DNA of 64,000 nucleotides. Origin: Rhizobium sp. BK251 (GTDB lineage Bacteria; Pseudomonadota; Alphaproteobacteria; Rhizobiales; Rhizobiaceae). The stretch is from contig NZ_SLUQ01000014.1 of the NCBI RefSeq assembly GCF_004345245.1, positions 1 through 64,000 on the forward strand, in the 5' to 3' direction. Position numbers and translations under genes: made by a program. This document shows, one piece after another, positions 45,882 to 55,841 of this stretch; the first letter of the stretch is position 1; each line of letters starts with the position of its first letter. The notes under the pieces were generated by a model. The model was not told the DNA's origin and made no database searches. It saw nothing but the letters and a program-made list of their open reading frames with translations.

Positions 45882-47852
45882 ATGCGGTTTCTCTTCGAGA
45901 AGATGCCGAATGGCAGTTTTTTCGGAGCGGGATCAACGTGCAAACCGGGAGTTTGCATGCAACCGGCGGCTCTCGCTGGACAGAAACTGCGGTTTATAAT
46001 CGAAGGCTGCTGTAAATTGAAAACCGGCGACATCATCCATTTCGGCCCTTTCCGCCTGATCCCCTCAGAACGATTGCTTCTTACGGGTGACGGACCTGTT
46101 GCGATCGGCGGCCGGGCACTCGATATTCTGATTGCCCTGGTCGACAAGGCAGGCAGCATTGTTAGCAAGCGAGAGCTTACGGATCTTGTCTGGAAAAATG
46201 TCACGGTCGAAGACGTCAATCTTCGGACTCAACTCTCCGTCCTCCGGCGAGCCTTGGGGGACGGCCAGGAAGGGGTCCGATACATCATCAACGTTCCGGG
46301 AAAGGGCTATAGCTTCGTAGCACGGGTTCGGCGCTCCAACGCGCAGGATGTTGCCCGGGATGCCGCGCCGGATGTCAATGCATTGCGCAGCAAGATACCA
46401 TCGCTGCCGGGCCTCTTGGTTGGCCGGACCGATACTGTCTCGCAATTGTCGTCGCTGCTCATGTCGCGGCGTTTCGTTAGCGTGATCGGGCCTGGAGGTA
46501 TCGGCAAGACGACTGTCGCCGTGGCCGTAGCCCATTCGCTGAGTCAGCGGTTCGGCAGCGGTGCCATGTTCTTTGTCGATCTATCCTCGATTGGTGCGAC
46601 CGACGACGTCCCGACCGCCGTCGCCCAAGCACTCGGCTGCTTTTCGGACGGATGGGATCCCGAATCCGAGATCCTGAGCTTTCTGGCGGAAAGGCACACT
46701 CTTCTCGTTATCGACAACTGCGAGCATGTCATCGACGCCGCCGCGTCTCTCTGCGAGCGCCTTTTTCTCACGGCACCGACGGTGCATCTTCTGGCGACCA
46801 GCCGCGAGGCCCTGCGCGCCGAAGGTGAAAATGTCCATTTCCTGGCAGCGCTCGAGTGCCCTTCGGAGAAAACGCCTAATGCTCGCGAGGCCCTCGCCTC
46901 GACCTCCGTGCAGCTTTTTATCCATAGGGCGGCGTCCTGCGGATATTGCACTGAATTGAGTGACGACGACGCCCCGATCGCTGCGCATATTTGCCGGCGC
47001 CTGAATGGCATTGCGCTGGCCATTTCGATCGTTGCCAGTCGCGTTGCGACCTATGGCATCCGCGGAACCGCAGACCTTCTCGACGACGATACCGATCTCA
47101 CATTGAGGGGATGCAGGAGCGCCGCGCCCCGACACCAGACGCTGCAATCCATGGTCGACTGGAGCTTCGAGACATTGTCGGAAGCAGAGCAGAAAATCCT
47201 CTGCAAACTATCCGTATTCGCCGGCGAATTCACACTGCATGCAGCGCAGGCGGTCGCCGGGGACCCCGGCGATGCATCAGATTCGATCATCAAGACAATC
47301 GTCAGCCTGGTCGACAAGTCACTCATCTCGATATCTGCCAAGCGTGAGGCGACGATCTACAAGCTGCTCAACGCGACGAGGGCTTATGCGGCGCGCAAGC
47401 TTGCGCAAGGCGACGACGAGGAAGAGGCGGCAAGAAGACATGCGGGCTATTACATCGACTTCCTGGCGTCGGCCGTTGAAGTCCACACTTCCCACGACGT
47501 CACCGTTGTCTCCTCCTATGCGCCGCATCTGGACAATATTCGCAAGGCGCTGACGTGGAGCTTTTCCAATCCGGCTTATCTTCTCATGGGCGTCGATCTG
47601 GCATGCGCTGCGGCGCCGATATTGCTCCGGCTCTCGCGGTTTGATGAGTGCGAATATTGGTGTCGGCGCGCCTTGGGAGCACTAAGGGAGGCTGATCGGG
47701 GCACGCCGCGGGAGCGGCGGCTTCAAGAAGCCTTTGCCATGTCTCGCAGCTGCTCGCAGAGGAGCGATCGAACGGCGATCACGTATAGGCCACGAGGCCG
47801 GGGCCCCGGAGACGCCGGGATGCCGACTTTCCTGTCGGAGGCGATTGCCTAG
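45882..47852 (+). CDS. Winged-helix/NB-ARC-like ATPase regulator, probably truncated
   Basis: 656-aa protein. Residues about 48-150 form an OmpR/CadC-type winged helix (IHFGPFRLIPSERLLL, SIVSKRELTDLVWKN, YIINVPGKGYSFVARV). Next comes an STAND-type ATPase: Walker A GPGGIGKTT, Walker B LLVIDNCEHV, then helical repeats. Relatives are about 900-1000 residues with a long TPR-like end. Here the chain stops soon after RRLQEAFAMS, in a tail (RSCSQRSDRTAITYRPRGRG) with frame-shift-like character; another frame briefly reads LLAEERSNGDHV, which fits the family better. The start is uncertain (45882, 45903 or later). Likely a damaged regulator. Confidence 0.7.
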   Translation: MRFLFEKMPNGSFFGAGSTCKPGVCMQPAALAGQKLRFIIEGCCKLKTGDIIHFGPFRLIPSERLLLTGDGPVAIGGRALDILIALVDKAGSIVSKRELTDLVWKNVTVEDVNLRTQLSVLRRALGDGQEGVRYIINVPGKGYSFVARVRRSNAQDVARDAAPDVNALRSKIPSLPGLLVGRTDTVSQLSSLLMSRRFVSVIGPGGIGKTTVAVAVAHSLSQRFGSGAMFFVDLSSIGATDDVPTAVAQALGCFSDGWDPESEILSFLAERHTLLVIDNCEHVIDAAASLCERLFLTAPTVHLLATSREALRAEGENVHFLAALECPSEKTPNAREALASTSVQLFIHRAASCGYCTELSDDDAPIAAHICRRLNGIALAISIVASRVATYGIRGTADLLDDDTDLTLRGCRSAAPRHQTLQSMVDWSFETLSEAEQKILCKLSVFAGEFTLHAAQAVAGDPGDASDSIIKTIVSLVDKSLISISAKREATIYKLLNATRAYAARKLAQGDDEEEAARRHAGYYIDFLASAVEVHTSHDVTVVSSYAPHLDNIRKALTWSFSNPAYLLMGVDLACAAAPILLRLSRFDECEYWCRRALGALREADRGTPRERRLQEAFAMSRSCSQRSDRTAITYRPRGRGPGDAGMPTFLSEAIA

Positions 47853-47919
47853 AGGCCGTTCGAACTTCCGCGAACTGCTGTAGCGTAGCACGGCGGGGTT
47901 GCGCGCTGGTAGAGGCCGA

Positions 47920-47962
47920 CACCTAAGTACTATCGACGCCCACGCGCGACTGCAATACCATG
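47920..47962 (+). repeat. 43-bp element, copy 2 (upstream of the large kinase gene)
   Basis: CACCTAAGTAC at 47920-47930, ATCGAC, then CAATACCATG at the end. Same length and order as copy 1. It lies about 200 bp upstream of the start at 48164, in the 311-bp gap after the truncated regulator. Confidence 0.6.
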
Positions 47963-48163
47963 CGCCCACACCTTCAAGACCCGCGAGAAAGGCTGGCAGA
48001 GCCGGACGATCGAATCGTTAGCAGGGACGAGGAGAGAAACGCCTTAGGGAACCGCGTCTCTCCGAGGCTTTGAGTGCGTGTTTTGGACCTCTGCTTGCCA
48101 TTTCTACCAAGGATTTAGTCGCGGCTGTAAAAGATCGGGTCAGCATTGGGATGCGGGGGCACG

Positions 48164-51100
48164 ATGAAACAGCATTCAGGCTATCGGTTCGAAGTCTTGC
48201 GACCAAGTGCGGATTTCACGTTGTATCGCGGGTACGCGGCCGGCGAACCGCCGGTACTTGCCCTGGCACTCACCGAACAGCAAGCGTCTTCCCGGAACTA
48301 TGAACGCCTCGCGCATGAGACCCAGATCGCGTGCGACCTTGAATCTGCCTGGGCCGTTTGCCCGATAGCTCTCACGCGCCATGAAGGTGTAGACATGCTC
48401 CTTCTCGAGGATCGCGGCGGCGAACCTCTGGATGTCGTGCTCTTTCAAAAAGACAGACCATGCGATTTGATCTGGTTGCTGGAAGTCGCCACGAGCATGG
48501 CCGCCGCCGTAAGCCAGATGCACAAGCGCGGCCTCATTCACAGGGACATCAAGCCGGCCAACCTCATCCTCGACAATGGACGAATTCGCCTGACCGGATT
48601 CGGCCTCGCCTCGAGGCTGCGAGGCGAGTCGCATGCTCCCGCGCCAACGGATGTCATTGCCGGCACGCTCGCCTACATGGCCCCCGAGCAAAGCGGCCGC
48701 ATGAACCGTTCGATTGACGCTCGAAGCGACCTCTACTCGCTGGGAATCAGCCTATACGAGCTCTTTACGGGGGAATTGCCTTTTACGGCCTCAGAGCCGG
48801 TGGAATGGATGCATTGCCATGTCGCACGGCAGCCCCTGCCACCCAGCGCGAGAGTTCACAGCCTCCCTCCCGTTATCGACGCGATTGTCCTGAAGCTCCT
48901 CGCCAAGAATCCCGAAGAACGATACCAGACAGCCGCAGGGCTGGAAGCAGACCTTCACCAATGCCTTGAAGACTGGGCCACACGAGGCGAAATCGAGAAC
49001 TTTCGGCTCGGCCAGAAGGATGTCTCGGATCAACTGGCCATTCCCGAAAAGCTTTATGGGCGTGACGCCGAGATCGAGGTTCTGTTTGCGGCGGCGAAGC
49101 GTGCAGCGATCGATGGCACCTGCGAGGTGGTGTTCGTGTCGGGTTACTCCGGCATAGGAAAATCGTCGTTCGTCAACGAACTTCACAAGATGCCGGTGCC
49201 GGCACGCTGCCTGTTCGCAACCGGCAAGTTCGACCAATACAAGCGCGATATCCCGTACGGCACGCTGGCACAGGCGCTTCAGGCACTCGTGCGTCAGCTG
49301 CTTAACAAGAGTGACTTGGAGCTCGCGCGCTGGCGCGAGGAACTGCTTTCGGCGCTGGGGTCGAACGGGCAGTTGATGGTGAACCTGATCCCCGATCTCT
49401 CTCTTTTGATCGGTGAGCAACCGCCAATACCCCAGGTCGATCCACAGAGCGCGCAGGCTCGATTTCAGGCGGCGTTCCGCGGCCTTCTTGGTGTTTTCAC
49501 CAAACCGGAACATCCGCTCATCCTGTTTATCGATGATCTACAGTGGATGGACGCGGGCACGCTTGAGCTGTTGGAGATTGTCGTCACCGATCCCGAGACA
49601 CATCATCTCATGGTTGTTGGCGCCTACCGGGATAACGAGGTCGGTCCCAGGCATCCCTTGTCCATCACCATTGATGCGATCCGCTCCAAGCGAGGCTCAA
49701 TTGCCGAGATCGCCCTCAAGCCGCTTGGAGCCCCTCATCTGGCGCGCCTTTTCGCCGATACCTTGAATTCGAATGTGCGGCGGACAAACCAGCTGGCCGA
49801 GCTCGTGCTGGAGAAGACGGAAGGCAATCCATTCTTCGCGATACAATTTATTGTCGCATTGACCGACGAGGGACTACTCACATTCGATCAAGAGCACGCA
49901 ACCTGGCAATGGGATATCGAGCGGATTCAGGCAAAGGGCATCACCGACAACGTCGCTGACCTGATGGCCTCGAAGTTGAACCGCCTATCCGCCGGTACGC
50001 AGAAAGCCTTGCGCCAGTTGGCCTGCCTGGGGAACTCCGCGGATATTCAAACAGTTGCACGTGCGTGGGGAAGCTCGGAGGATGGCGTTCGCCTGACACT
50101 GCAGGAGGCCGAGGAAGCGGGCTTGATACACCTCCTGGGCGACTCCGTTGTTTTCTTGCACGACCGCGTCCAGGAAGCAGCCTACTCGCTCATTCCTGAA
50201 AGTGAGCGACCGGAGATGCATCTGCAAATTGGCAGAAGGCTCCTGTCGGTCGCCTCGCCGGCCGAACGCGACGAAAGAATCTTCGAGATCGTCAACCAGT
50301 TCGAAAGAGGCACAACGGCTATCGAGTCTGATTCCGAGCGAGGGCTGGTGGCCGGACTCAATCTCACGGCGGGGAAGCGCGCCAAAGGTGCAAGCGCATA
50401 TGCCTCCGCACATGCATATTTTGCCGCCGGGCGGGCGTTGCTGGGTCAAAGTGCTTGGGAACTGCAGTACCAGTTGGCCTTCGATCTGGAGCTGCAACAG
50501 GCAGAGTGCGAAATTGTCGGCAACGAGCTTGTCGCTGCAGAGCACCGGCTCGCCTCGCTGTCTGAACGGGCTGTTGACCTCGCGGATCAAGCCGACGTCG
50601 TCTGCCTTGCCGTATTGCTCTTTTTTACCACAGGCAGAAGCGAACGCGCCGTGGAGGTCGCACTCGGCTTTCTCTCGCAGGTCGGCATCGCGTGGTCACC
50701 GCATCCGAGCGAAACGGACGTACAGCTCGAATACCTAGAGATGCGAAGAAAACTGGCTGACCAAGCCATTGACGAGCTCATCGACCTGCCAAGCATGAGC
50801 GATCCGAGCTGCATCGCCACCATGTCCGTGCTGATGGAGCTGTTTCCCGCTGCCTATGCCGTCGATAGGTATCTGATGGAACTCGTGCTCCTGCGTATGA
50901 CGAACCTCAGCCTCGACTACGGCAACTGCGAAAGCTCAAGCGTTGCCTACTCCGCCTTGAACATGGCGCTGGGCTCGCATTTTTCGGACTATTCGACCGC
51001 CTTCGGCCTGGGCGAACTCGGCTGCCAACTGGTGGATCGCCGCAGTGCCGACCGCTACCAGGCGCGGGTTTATTCCTGCTTTGCAGCGTTCACGATGCCA

Positions 51101-53698
51101 TGGATCAAGCATATACCCCTCTGCCGGCCGATGATGACACGCGCGTTCGAGATCGGCAGCGCCATGGGCGACAAGGCTTTCGCCGCCTATAATTCCAGAA
51201 ACCTCATGACCCATCTGCTGGTCTCCGGGAGGCCGCTTGCCCAGGTTCAGCGAGAGGCCGAACAGGCGCTGGCGTTCGCCAGGAGAATTGAGCTCGGAAT
51301 TCCCGCGGAGCGTTTCTTCGGACAGCTCGATCTCATCCGAAAGCTCCGCGGCGTCGCCGCGGAAGACGGATTCGACGCGGAATGGGCCAGCCAGGATATC
51401 GAGGGACACCCGGGCCTGGCCATGATGGTGTGCTACCACTGGGTTTTCAGGCTGCAGGAACGCTTCTTTGCTGCGGATTTTCCCGCGGCCCTGGAGGCGG
51501 CCGAAAGGGTGGAAGGAATTAGATGGACCATGCGGTCGTCCATCGAGGAAGCCGAGTATGATTTCTATGCGGCCCTCTCGTGCGCAGCCGCAATCGACAA
51601 GGACCCGGAAGAGCAACGCCCGCAACGCTTCCAAGCTATCTCGAAACACTACGAGCGGATTTGCCTCTGGGCAGAAAATTGCCCCGAAAACTTTGCCAAT
51701 CGACGTGCCTTGGTGGGCGCCGAAATGGCGCGGCTCGAAGGTCGCGAAATCGAGGCTCAATATCTCTATGAGGAGGCCGTACGGCTCTCGCGCGAGCATG
51801 GCTTCCTTCAGAACGAAGCGCTCGCCAACGAGCTCGCCGGCGAATTCCATGCGGCGCGCGGCCTTGAAACCATTGCGTTCGCCTACCTCCTCAATGCGCG
51901 TAGCTGCTATGAACGGTGGGGCGGTTCGGGTAAGGTCAGGCAGCTTGATGCCCGCTACCCGAAACTGAGGCCGCGCGCATCCGCGCATCACTGGGTGGAT
52001 ACGATCGACGCGCCGCTGGCCCAACTCGACGTAGAGACCGTGGACAAGGCCTCTCAGACCCTCTCCAGCGAAATGGTCCTGCCCAGCCTGCTCGAAAAGC
52101 TCATGCGCCTGGCTGTTGAACACGCGGGAGCCGAGCGCGGACTCCTCATTCTTCTCCATGACGGCGAGCCGCATGTCGAAGCGAATGCCACAACGGGCCG
52201 GGGCAACGTAGAGGTCGTGGTCGAAAGGTCACCTGTCACCCCGTCCACCCTTCCCCTGTCGGCGCTCCAATATGTGCTGCGCACCCACGAACGGCTGGTC
52301 CTTGGTGATGCCTCTGTTCAGGGCCTGGATCCGGACGACGAATACCTGCGTGGCAACAAGCCCCGATCCGTTCTCAGCCTCCCGATTTTCAAGCAGACCG
52401 ATCTCATAGGCGTGCTCTATCTGGAGAACAACCTTACCGCGCACGCCTTCACCAACGACAGAGTGGCTGTACTGGATTTCCTGGCGTCTCAAGCGGCGAT
52501 CTGGCTGGAGAATGCCCGGTTATATTCCGACCTGAAAAGAAACGAGACATGGCTGCGGGAGGCGCAACACCTCAGCTTGACCGGCAGTTGGTATTGGTGC
52601 GTGAATACGAACAAGATTGAGTTTTCGGAACAGATGTACCGCATCTATGAGCTCGACCCGACGGTGCCGCTAACGCCGGAGCTGATCCAAGGCCGCATCC
52701 ATCCGGAAGATCGTCCGCTCATGTACGAGATGGTCGAGATAGCCCGCGGACCTGCCACCGATCTTGACTATCTCTTCCGGGCGCAGATGCCGGATTCTTC
52801 CATCAAGCACCTGCACATGGTCGCCCACGGAGCCCGCGACAAGGACGGCGAGTTGGTCTACGTCGGGGCGATCCAGGATATAACGGCGCGCTACCGGGCC
52901 GAGGAGGCCCTCAGCAAAGCCCGGTCCGAGCTCGCGCATGTAACGCGCGTGACGACGCTTGGCGTCCTGACGGCGTCAATCGCGCACGAGGTCAATCAGC
53001 CGCTTCTGGGCATCATCACGAACGCCAGTACCTGCCTCAGGATGCTGGCCGCCGACCCGCCTAATCTCGACGGCGCGCGCAGGACGGCCGAACGCTCGAT
53101 CAGAGATGGCCACCGCGCGGCGGACGTGATCAAGCGGTTGCGCGCGCTGTTTGGCAAGAAGGGCACGTCGACCGAACTCGTAGACCTGAACGATGCGGCA
53201 CGAGAGATCATAGCGCTCTCTTCCAGCGAGCTTCAGCGAAGCGGCGTCATTCTGCAGTCCGAATTTGTCGGAGGTCTGCCGCCTGTGGTCGGCGATCGCA
53301 TTCAGCTTCAGCAGGTAATACTAAACTTGCTCCTGAACGCATCGGACGCCATGCGGGACGTATGCGATCGTCCGAGAAGATTGCTGGTCCGAACGGCGCT
53401 GGACGGCCCCGATGGTGTGAGACTTGCCGTCCAGGACGCAGGTATCGGCGTTGCCCCGGAGGCTGTCGAGCGGCTCTTCGAGGCGTTCTACACGACCAAG
53501 GAAGACGGGATGGGGATGGGGCTCTCTGTCAGCCGGTTTATTGTAGAGAGCCATCATGGTCGCCTGTGGGCGGCCGCCAATGATGGCCCTGGATGTACTT
53601 TTTCTTTCTCCATTCCACGCGCAGATAGCGATGCCATGCCGAGCCGGGCCTCAGGCCCTGTTCGTTCAGCTTCCAAGACGAACGGCGGTGTGTCATGA
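48164..53698 (+). CDS. Serine/threonine kinase-like / AAA ATPase / GAF-PAS histidine kinase fusion
   Basis: 1844-aa cytoplasmic signalling protein. Order of domains: protein-kinase-like (about 1-270; HRDIKPANLIL catalytic loop, but TGFG in place of DFG, and no clear VAIK lysine); AAA-type ATPase (Walker A GYSGIGKSS at 327-335, Walker B LILFIDDLQWMD); a long helical repeat region; GAF (about 1310-1450); PAS (about 1470-1580); histidine kinase with H1608 (SIAHEVNQPL) and an ATPase lid GMGMGLSVSRFI. The HRD aspartate is present; the TGFG form is, as I recall, frequent in this subfamily. Start ATG 48164 after GGGGGC. It is followed within 10 bp by a response regulator. Confidence 0.92.
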   Translation: MKQHSGYRFEVLRPSADFTLYRGYAAGEPPVLALALTEQQASSRNYERLAHETQIACDLESAWAVCPIALTRHEGVDMLLLEDRGGEPLDVVLFQKDRPCDLIWLLEVATSMAAAVSQMHKRGLIHRDIKPANLILDNGRIRLTGFGLASRLRGESHAPAPTDVIAGTLAYMAPEQSGRMNRSIDARSDLYSLGISLYELFTGELPFTASEPVEWMHCHVARQPLPPSARVHSLPPVIDAIVLKLLAKNPEERYQTAAGLEADLHQCLEDWATRGEIENFRLGQKDVSDQLAIPEKLYGRDAEIEVLFAAAKRAAIDGTCEVVFVSGYSGIGKSSFVNELHKMPVPARCLFATGKFDQYKRDIPYGTLAQALQALVRQLLNKSDLELARWREELLSALGSNGQLMVNLIPDLSLLIGEQPPIPQVDPQSAQARFQAAFRGLLGVFTKPEHPLILFIDDLQWMDAGTLELLEIVVTDPETHHLMVVGAYRDNEVGPRHPLSITIDAIRSKRGSIAEIALKPLGAPHLARLFADTLNSNVRRTNQLAELVLEKTEGNPFFAIQFIVALTDEGLLTFDQEHATWQWDIERIQAKGITDNVADLMASKLNRLSAGTQKALRQLACLGNSADIQTVARAWGSSEDGVRLTLQEAEEAGLIHLLGDSVVFLHDRVQEAAYSLIPESERPEMHLQIGRRLLSVASPAERDERIFEIVNQFERGTTAIESDSERGLVAGLNLTAGKRAKGASAYASAHAYFAAGRALLGQSAWELQYQLAFDLELQQAECEIVGNELVAAEHRLASLSERAVDLADQADVVCLAVLLFFTTGRSERAVEVALGFLSQVGIAWSPHPSETDVQLEYLEMRRKLADQAIDELIDLPSMSDPSCIATMSVLMELFPAAYAVDRYLMELVLLRMTNLSLDYGNCESSSVAYSALNMALGSHFSDYSTAFGLGELGCQLVDRRSADRYQARVYSCFAAFTMPWIKHIPLCRPMMTRAFEIGSAMGDKAFAAYNSRNLMTHLLVSGRPLAQVQREAEQALAFARRIELGIPAERFFGQLDLIRKLRGVAAEDGFDAEWASQDIEGHPGLAMMVCYHWVFRLQERFFAADFPAALEAAERVEGIRWTMRSSIEEAEYDFYAALSCAAAIDKDPEEQRPQRFQAISKHYERICLWAENCPENFANRRALVGAEMARLEGREIEAQYLYEEAVRLSREHGFLQNEALANELAGEFHAARGLETIAFAYLLNARSCYERWGGSGKVRQLDARYPKLRPRASAHHWVDTIDAPLAQLDVETVDKASQTLSSEMVLPSLLEKLMRLAVEHAGAERGLLILLHDGEPHVEANATTGRGNVEVVVERSPVTPSTLPLSALQYVLRTHERLVLGDASVQGLDPDDEYLRGNKPRSVLSLPIFKQTDLIGVLYLENNLTAHAFTNDRVAVLDFLASQAAIWLENARLYSDLKRNETWLREAQHLSLTGSWYWCVNTNKIEFSEQMYRIYELDPTVPLTPELIQGRIHPEDRPLMYEMVEIARGPATDLDYLFRAQMPDSSIKHLHMVAHGARDKDGELVYVGAIQDITARYRAEEALSKARSELAHVTRVTTLGVLTASIAHEVNQPLLGIITNASTCLRMLAADPPNLDGARRTAERSIRDGHRAADVIKRLRALFGKKGTSTELVDLNDAAREIIALSSSELQRSGVILQSEFVGGLPPVVGDRIQLQQVILNLLLNASDAMRDVCDRPRRLLVRTALDGPDGVRLAVQDAGIGVAPEAVERLFEAFYTTKEDGMGMGLSVSRFIVESHHGRLWAAANDGPGCTFSFSIPRADSDAMPSRASGPVRSASKTNGGVS

Positions 53699-53708
53699 GG
53701 GGTTCCAG

Positions 53709-54080
53709 ATGACGGATCGTTTGCTGATATCGATCGTCGATGACGACCAATCCGTTCGGGAGTCGCTACCGGATTTGGTGAGCGAATTCGGCTATGCCGT
53801 GCAGGTATTCTCCTCCGCCGAGGATTTCCTCAAATCTCATTGGAGGGCCAAGACCAAATGTCTCATTCTCGACATCGCAATGCCGGGCATGTCCGGGCCT
53901 GATCTCCAATTGGAGCTTAAACGTCGCGGCTCGAGCATTCCCATCATTTTCATTACCGCACACGGTGATGAGTTGATCCGGCCGCAGGTGATGGAACGCG
54001 GCGCAGTCGACTGCTTGTTGAAGCCTTTCAGTGACACGGCCTTGCTGGGAGCCATCAATGCCGCCTTTCGAGAAGGCTGA
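53709..54080 (+). CDS. Single-domain response regulator (FixJ-type receiver)
   Basis: 123-aa receiver with no output domain. Acidic pocket DDD at 11-13, phospho-acceptor D55 (CLILDIAMPGMSG), the switch residue in FITAHGD and the lysine in LLKPFSD are all present. The start at 53709 is 10 bp past the histidine-kinase stop and follows GAGGGG. It may act as a phosphate sink or relay between the large kinase and the LuxR-type regulator that follows. Confidence 0.92.
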   Translation: MTDRLLISIVDDDQSVRESLPDLVSEFGYAVQVFSSAEDFLKSHWRAKTKCLILDIAMPGMSGPDLQLELKRRGSSIPIIFITAHGDELIRPQVMERGAVDCLLKPFSDTALLGAINAAFREG

Positions 54081-54152
54081 GCGGTCCACATATTGTGCAA
54101 AATGGTCTAGTATCAATTCGGTGAATTCGATCGCGGATGGAGGTGGCCGCCA

Positions 54153-54773
54153 ATGTCCGAAGCCGTGCCCGTTGTGTTCGTTGTCGACGACGACATTTCC
54201 GTCAGAGAATCGTTGGAAGAACTCATCATTGTCGAAGGTTGGAAGGCAAAGATATTCGACTCTGCGGAGGCGTTCCTGTCGCACCCCCGGGAAGCCGTTC
54301 CAAGTTGCCTGATTTTGGATGTCAATCTTCCGAAGCTCAACGGCCTGGATGTGCAAAAGCTCGTCGCGCCGGATCGGATCGAGATGCCGATCATTTTCAT
54401 CACGGGATACGGCGATGTGCCGACGACGGTCCAGGCCATGAAGGCAGGAGCCGTTGAGTTTCTGACAAAGCCATTCAGCGACGAGGTGTTGTTGGCCGCC
54501 ATTCGGGACGCAATAGATCGTAGCAGCAGCGCGATCGATGGCGAGCACGAAATGCAGCAGCTGAGAGACTGCTACTCTTCGCTGAGCAACCGAGAGCGTG
54601 AGGTAATGGCGCTGGTGACGTCCGGGCTCATGAACAAGCAAATCGGCGGCAAACTCGGAATAAGCGAGACAACGGTAAAGGCACACCGCGGCCGGGTGAT
54701 GCGAAAGATGAAAGTGGACTCCCTTGCGGATCTGGTAACCCTGAACGCAAAACTCGGCCTGGCAACGTCCTAG
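54153..54773 (+). CDS. FixJ/LuxR-type response regulator
   Basis: 206-aa regulator. Receiver at 1-125 with DDD (12-14), D56 (CLILDVNLPKLNG), FITGYGD and LTKPFSD; LuxR helix-turn-helix at about 140-200 (LSNREREVMALVTSGLMNKQ, then IGGKLGISETTVKAHRGRVM). Good ribosome site GGAGGTGG. It is the DNA-binding output of the module with the large kinase and the receiver protein. Targets are unknown; the secretion genes and the 43-bp elements nearby are candidates. Confidence 0.93.
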   Translation: MSEAVPVVFVVDDDISVRESLEELIIVEGWKAKIFDSAEAFLSHPREAVPSCLILDVNLPKLNGLDVQKLVAPDRIEMPIIFITGYGDVPTTVQAMKAGAVEFLTKPFSDEVLLAAIRDAIDRSSSAIDGEHEMQQLRDCYSSLSNREREVMALVTSGLMNKQIGGKLGISETTVKAHRGRVMRKMKVDSLADLVTLNAKLGLATS

Positions 54774-55073
54774 TGGGCTTCGTCGTGCGAGCCGGAATGC
54801 GGCGGCGGCCTCCTTACTTCAGGTTTAAGAAAGAAGATATCCACAACTCGAGGGAACACTTAAAGTGGTAGAAAGGCTCCTGGCCGACCTCGCCTGATTT
54901 CATCAAAATCTGGGTACTATCTTAGGGCTTGCAATACACCCTGCATCGCCCGCAAGGGGGCTCTCATAAAGGCTCTCTCGGATCGGGATTAATCCTGAAT
55001 TTATCATGACATGACGCGGGAACAGGAATAATATACGCAAGGTTTGATTGCAGAAGACTCTGGGGGGCGCAAC
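54774..55073. other. Intergenic region before the third regulator
   Basis: 300 bp without a gene. It contains GTACTATC (54914) and TGCAATAC close together; both strings also occur in the 43-bp element copy 2, but with different spacing, so I do not call a third copy. A GGGGGG ribosome site lies at the end. Confidence 0.4.
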
Positions 55074-55841
55074 GTGTCCATCAGTTTAGAAACGAAGCGC
55101 CGATCCGGGCGTAATGGACCATCTGTAATCGTTATCGAACATTCCACTCTTGCACGTACAACGATAGTAAAACTTCTCGAGCGGGAACTTGCCGGGTGGA
55201 ATTTTATCGATATGGTCTCGACCGAGAGTCTCGATATGGCCCTTGGCAAGGACGTGCGTCTTATCGCCCTGGATCTGGCGGGTAGAAGCATAGCAAGCCA
55301 CAGCCTGCGCGATGACCTGGCGGCTATTGCCGGACGCTTTCCCGAAGTGCCGATCGCGCTGCTTGCGAGCACCGATGATGCCCTGATGGCGTCCCAAGCC
55401 TTGCAAATGGGCATCCGTGGTTTCTTCACGACGTCCATCCCGATTGAGGTCGCCCTTGCCGGTCTGCGACTGGTCCTCGCAGGCGGCATATTCTGTCCTC
55501 ACCCGCTAGGCGCTCTTGCGAGCCACTCGGAGGGACAAATCAAAGCCCAGTCTGGCAGCGAGAAAGTCACGGCTGACCGTACGCATCACACCGAGTTTAC
55601 GCCTCGGGAAGCGGCCGTGCTTGCCGAGCTGCAGTGCGGCTGCTCGAATAAGGTGATCGCGGGAAAGCTTAACCTGTCGGACCATACGGTCAAAATGCAT
55701 CTGCAGCATATTATGCGCAAGTTGCAGGTCCAAAACAGGACCGAAGTGGTCGCGCGACTGGGATCCACGGCATTCAATGGGCAGGATATAGGTGATCTGG
55801 CTACACCCGATCCCTGGACGCTTTCTCAAGCATCTCGCTGA
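55074..55841 (+). CDS. LuxR-family regulator with degenerate receiver
   Basis: 255-aa protein starting at GTG 55074 (GGGGGGCGCAAC upstream); a TTG at 55044 is also in frame. The receiver-like half begins VIVIEHSTLARTTIVKLL, with no acidic pair at the pocket, although an aspartate occurs in LIALDLAG. The LuxR helix-turn-helix is clear: FTPREAAVLAELQCGCSNKV, then GKLNLSDHTVKMHLQHIMRK. It is therefore probably not phosphorylated in the usual way. Its last 14 codons overlap the end of an IS3 orfA remnant, so the C-terminal tail (PDPWTLSQASR) may come from the insertion. Confidence 0.82.
   Translation: MSISLETKRRSGRNGPSVIVIEHSTLARTTIVKLLERELAGWNFIDMVSTESLDMALGKDVRLIALDLAGRSIASHSLRDDLAAIAGRFPEVPIALLASTDDALMASQALQMGIRGFFTTSIPIEVALAGLRLVLAGGIFCPHPLGALASHSEGQIKAQSGSEKVTADRTHHTEFTPREAAVLAELQCGCSNKVIAGKLNLSDHTVKMHLQHIMRKLQVQNRTEVVARLGSTAFNGQDIGDLATPDPWTLSQASR

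Noticed and set aside
50936-52174. 412-aa open frame antisense to the large kinase gene
   Set aside because: The plus strand codes a coherent multi-domain protein throughout; no domain is visible in the antisense frame.
54901-54960. Third copy of the 43-bp CACCTAAGTAC element
   Set aside because: It shares GTACTATC and TGCAATAC with copy 2, but the spacing differs by about 8 bp and CACCTAAGTAC is absent.
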